Source: Oscillospiraceae bacterium
GTDB taxonomy: Bacteria; Bacillota; Clostridia; Oscillospirales; UBA929
Reading direction: 5' to 3'
NCBI GenBank assembly: GCA_031282535.1
Contig: JAITDM010000203.1
Span: forward strand, 1-8,626
Length of the DNA: 8,626 nucleotides
Below the pieces are notes generated by a model. It was not told the origin of the DNA, did not search any database, and worked only from the letters and a program-made list of their open reading frames with translations. This document shows, one piece after another, positions 6,734 to 8,626 of the stretch. Numbering within the stretch: position 1 is the stretch's first letter; each line of letters begins with the position of its first letter. Position numbers and translations under genes: made by a program.

Positions 6734-6762
6734 TTGCGCGCGGTGGTGTTTTGTGGTATACT
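6734..6762 (+). promoter_or_regulatory. promoter of the phosphofructokinase gene (extended -10)
   Basis: TATACT (6757-6762) preceded by TGG (6754-6756) forms an extended -10. TTGCGC (6734-6739) is a partial -35 at 17-base spacing. The start of transcription would be about 35 bases before the ATG. A GC-rich interrupted inverted repeat (6704-6737) touches the -35 box. Confidence 0.6.
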
Positions 6763-6803
6763 GGGCGCGAATCGACTGTGAACATATTAAGGAGGAGGCA
6801 ACA

Positions 6804-8057
6804 ATGCCTGAACTGAAAGGCGCATGTATCATCGGCCAGTCGGGAGGGCCCACTTCGGTCATCAACGCCAGCGCGCTCGGCGCCATCCGGACGGCGCTGG
6901 ACACCGAGACCATCACAAAGGTCTACGGCGCCGCGCACGGGATCCGCGGGGTGCTGGACGATGTGCTCTACGACATGGACTACGAGGATTCGCAGGAGCT
7001 GGAGTATCTGCGCCACACCCCGTCCAGCGCGCTCGGCTCCTGCCGCTACAAGATGAAGGACCCCAGCGTGGACGACACCGACTACCGCCGCATCCTCGAC
7101 ATCTTCCGGAAGTACAACGTGCGGTACTTCTTCTACAACGGCGGCAACGACAGCATGGACACCTGCAACAAGATCAGCAAGTTTCTGCTGAAGGCCGGCT
7201 ACGAGTGCCGCGTCATGGGCATCCCCAAGACCATCGACAACGACCTGTTCGGCACGGACCACTGCCCCGGCTACGGCAGCGCCGCCAAATATATCGCCAC
7301 CTCCTGCGCGGAGGTCTACCAGGACGCGCGCGTCTACGACACCCCGATGGTCACCGTCGTGGAGATCATGGGCCGCCACGCCGGCTGGCTCGCCGGGGCC
7401 AGCGCGCTGGCCTCCCTCGTGGGCGCGGGCCCGGACCTCATCTATCTGCCCGAGGTGGCCTTCGACATGGACGCGTTCCTGCGCGACATGAAGGCCATCT
7501 ACAAGAAGTCCGGCAAGGTCGTGATCGCGGTGAGCGAGGGTATCCACGACAAGGACGGCAGATTCATCGCCGAATACGGCTCCGACCTCGCGCAGACCAA
7601 AGACTCCTTCGGCCACGCCCAGCTCGGCGGCCTGGCCGCGACGCTGGCCGCTCTCGTGAAGCGGGAGACAGGCGCCAAGGTGCGGGGCATCGAGCTCTCG
7701 CTCCTCCAGCGCTGCGCCGCGCACGAGGCCTCGGGCACCGACATCGAGGAGTCCTACGCCGCCGGCGCCGCCGCGGTGAGCAACGCCGTCGCGGGGGTCA
7801 CCGACAAGATGGTCGGGTTTGAGCGCGTGATGGAAAACGGCCGGTACTCCTGCCGTATCAAACTGCTCGACCTGTCGATTGTGGCGAACACGGAGAAGAA
7901 GGTGCCGCGCGAGTGGATCAACGAGGCCGGCAACGGCGTGCTGCCGCCGTTCATCGAATATGCGCTGCCCCTGATTCAGGGCGAGACCGCGCTCTCCCGC
8001 GAGAGCGGCCTGCCCCGTTTCGCGCGGCTCAAAAAGGTGCGCGCGCACAAGCTGTGA
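6804..8057 (+). CDS. pfp: PPi-type 6-phosphofructokinase
   Basis: Cytoplasmic glycolytic enzyme of 417 residues that phosphorylates fructose 6-phosphate to fructose 1,6-bisphosphate. The residues that separate phosphoryl donors point to pyrophosphate. Asp116 in GGND (113-116) replaces the Gly of ATP enzymes (E. coli Gly104), and Lys142 in PKTIDND (141-147) replaces Gly124. The catalytic Asp is Asp145. The substrate-binding stretch MGRHAGWLA (189-197) and the N-terminal GGPTSVINAS (14-23) are intact. Asn115 sits where ATP enzymes have an Asp of the metal site, a variation worth noting but not disabling by itself. The ATG at 6804 follows AAGGAGGAGG (6789-6798) at good spacing; the frame runs open to 6633 but crosses the promoter and the palindrome. 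The PPi reaction is reversible, so it may serve gluconeogenesis too. The next gene overlaps by four bases (GTGA). Confidence 0.92.
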   Translation: MPELKGACIIGQSGGPTSVINASALGAIRTALDTETITKVYGAAHGIRGVLDDVLYDMDYEDSQELEYLRHTPSSALGSCRYKMKDPSVDDTDYRRILDIFRKYNVRYFFYNGGNDSMDTCNKISKFLLKAGYECRVMGIPKTIDNDLFGTDHCPGYGSAAKYIATSCAEVYQDARVYDTPMVTVVEIMGRHAGWLAGASALASLVGAGPDLIYLPEVAFDMDAFLRDMKAIYKKSGKVVIAVSEGIHDKDGRFIAEYGSDLAQTKDSFGHAQLGGLAATLAALVKRETGAKVRGIELSLLQRCAAHEASGTDIEESYAAGAAAVSNAVAGVTDKMVGFERVMENGRYSCRIKLLDLSIVANTEKKVPREWINEAGNGVLPPFIEYALPLIQGETALSRESGLPRFARLKKVRAHKL

Positions 8058-8626
8058 GCAAAAAGCTGTTCAAAGTGGCCCTTCCGGGGATGCGGATTGT
8101 CAAGACCGGTCTGTGCGTGGCGATCTGCCTCATCCTGGGTCTTGTCGCCGGGTATCCGACGCCCATCTACGCCTGCATCGCCGCCATCCTCGCGACGCGG
8201 CCGACGCTGGAGACCTCGTTCCGGTCCGGTCTCGACCGTCTGATGGGCACCGTGGTGGGCGGCCTGCTGGCGATCGGCGTGCTGTTCTTCGATCTCTCCA
8301 GCATCCATCCCTACTTACAGGCCATCCTCATCGGGCTCGGCTGCGCCGCCACGCTGTACTTCTGCGTGCTCATCCGCAGCGTGGACGCGGCGGCGCTGTC
8401 CTGTGTCATCTTCCTCATCATTGTCGCGCAGCACCCGCAGGACAAGTACCTCTTCGCCGCCACCCGCGTGCTGGAAACCCTGGTGGGCATCCTCGTCTCC
8501 ATCGGGGTCAACAAATTTGTCAACATCCCCTGGAAACGCGCGGGCGGCGTGGTTGGGCGGGGGGGGGGGGTGGCTGCGGCTGGCTGGCGGTGGGGGTGGC
8601 GGGGCAGGGCGGGGCCGGGGGTGTGT
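8054..8626 (+). CDS. ArAE/FUSC-like membrane protein, truncated by window end
   Basis: N-terminal part (about 160 reliable residues) of a membrane protein resembling the aromatic-acid exporter family ArAE_1 (DUF939-like, FUSC superfamily). Membrane segments are at ~14-32, ~37-48, ~63-79, ~87-107, ~112-126 and ~133-156. Supporting motifs are ATRPTLETSFRSGLDRLMGT (47-66, with R-x-x-G-T-x-x-G at 62-69) and TRVLETLVG (137-145). The full family members add a cytoplasmic C-terminal domain that is not present here. The start is GTG at 8054, whose GTGA overlaps the stop of the phosphofructokinase gene, so translation is coupled. No separate Shine-Dalgarno sequence is obvious. From about residue 166 the sequence becomes a Gly/Trp/Arg-rich string that looks like sequence artefact, so the true C-terminus is unknown. 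The transported substrate is not predictable. Confidence 0.78.
   Translation, partial: MSKKLFKVALPGMRIVKTGLCVAICLILGLVAGYPTPIYACIAAILATRPTLETSFRSGLDRLMGTVVGGLLAIGVLFFDLSSIHPYLQAILIGLGCAATLYFCVLIRSVDAAALSCVIFLIIVAQHPQDKYLFAATRVLETLVGILVSIGVNKFVNIPWKRAGGVVGRGGGVAAAGWRWGWRGRAGPGVC
8549..8626. other. G-rich, nearly A-free end, likely artefact
   Basis: The last ~78 bases contain a run of 12 G (8559-8570) and many GGGG and GGTGG words, with a single A. The codon pattern and family similarity of the membrane protein end at the same point. This is what a low-quality contig end with poly-G miscalls looks like. It should not be read as protein. Confidence 0.7.

Noticed and set aside
6582..8048. A 488-codon open frame on the minus strand, opposite the phosphofructokinase
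   Set aside because: It is the shadow of a clear enzyme gene and runs through the palindrome and both promoters.
8559..8618. G-quadruplex-forming sequence
   Set aside because: Four or more G-runs are present, but the whole stretch looks like end-of-contig artefact.

Overview
The window looks like a piece of a GC-rich member of the Bacillota, probably the class Clostridia. This is inferred from five things: strong GGAGG-type ribosome binding sites, a secreted protein ending in a dockerin, a PPi-type phosphofructokinase, a PadR/HAAS pair, and an ArAE-type membrane protein. No rRNA or other phylogenetic marker is present, so the genus is open. No tRNA, CRISPR array, intact transposase or phage gene was seen.

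Layout. (1) 1-2687, minus strand: a two-gene ABC export operon. The MacB/LolD-type ATPase comes first, followed by an FtsX-type permease that runs off the left edge. The two are joined by a TGATG stop/start overlap. (2) 2688-3046: a gene-free, AT-richer stretch with a very long hairpin in the leader of the ABC operon, a short REP-like inverted repeat, and an extended -10 promoter for the next gene. (3) 3047-3362, plus strand: a MntA-like minimal nucleotidyltransferase (antitoxin type). It is followed by an overlapping 12-codon reading frame that looks like the stump of its HEPN toxin partner. (4) 3477-5417, plus strand: a secreted metallophosphoesterase with a cohesin-like domain and a C-terminal dockerin. 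(5) 5440-5551: a convergent junction holding a duplicated gene end and a palindromic repeat. (6) 5519-6545, minus strand: a PadR-family repressor and a HAAS-domain (DUF1700-like) membrane protein, overlapping by 8 bases. They lie behind a perfect consensus promoter that carries a perfect inverted repeat, the likely PadR operator. (7) 6641-6689: a second copy of the palindromic repeat, in the divergent intergenic region. (8) 6804-8626, plus strand: PPi-type 6-phosphofructokinase, overlapped by 4 bases by the start of an ArAE/FUSC-like membrane protein. The last ~78 bases are almost A-free and G-rich and look like assembly or sequencing artefact.

Working relations. The ABC pair should form one exporter. 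PadR and the HAAS protein form a familiar repressor/membrane-sensor pair, probably autoregulated. The phosphoesterase acts outside the cell and may dock to a surface scaffold. The phosphofructokinase is glycolytic; why it is coupled to the membrane protein is unclear. The most notable points are the apparent ATC start codon of PadR, the broken MntA/HepT module, the duplicated HAAS gene end with only synonymous differences beside a dispersed palindrome, and the cohesin-plus-dockerin phosphoesterase.
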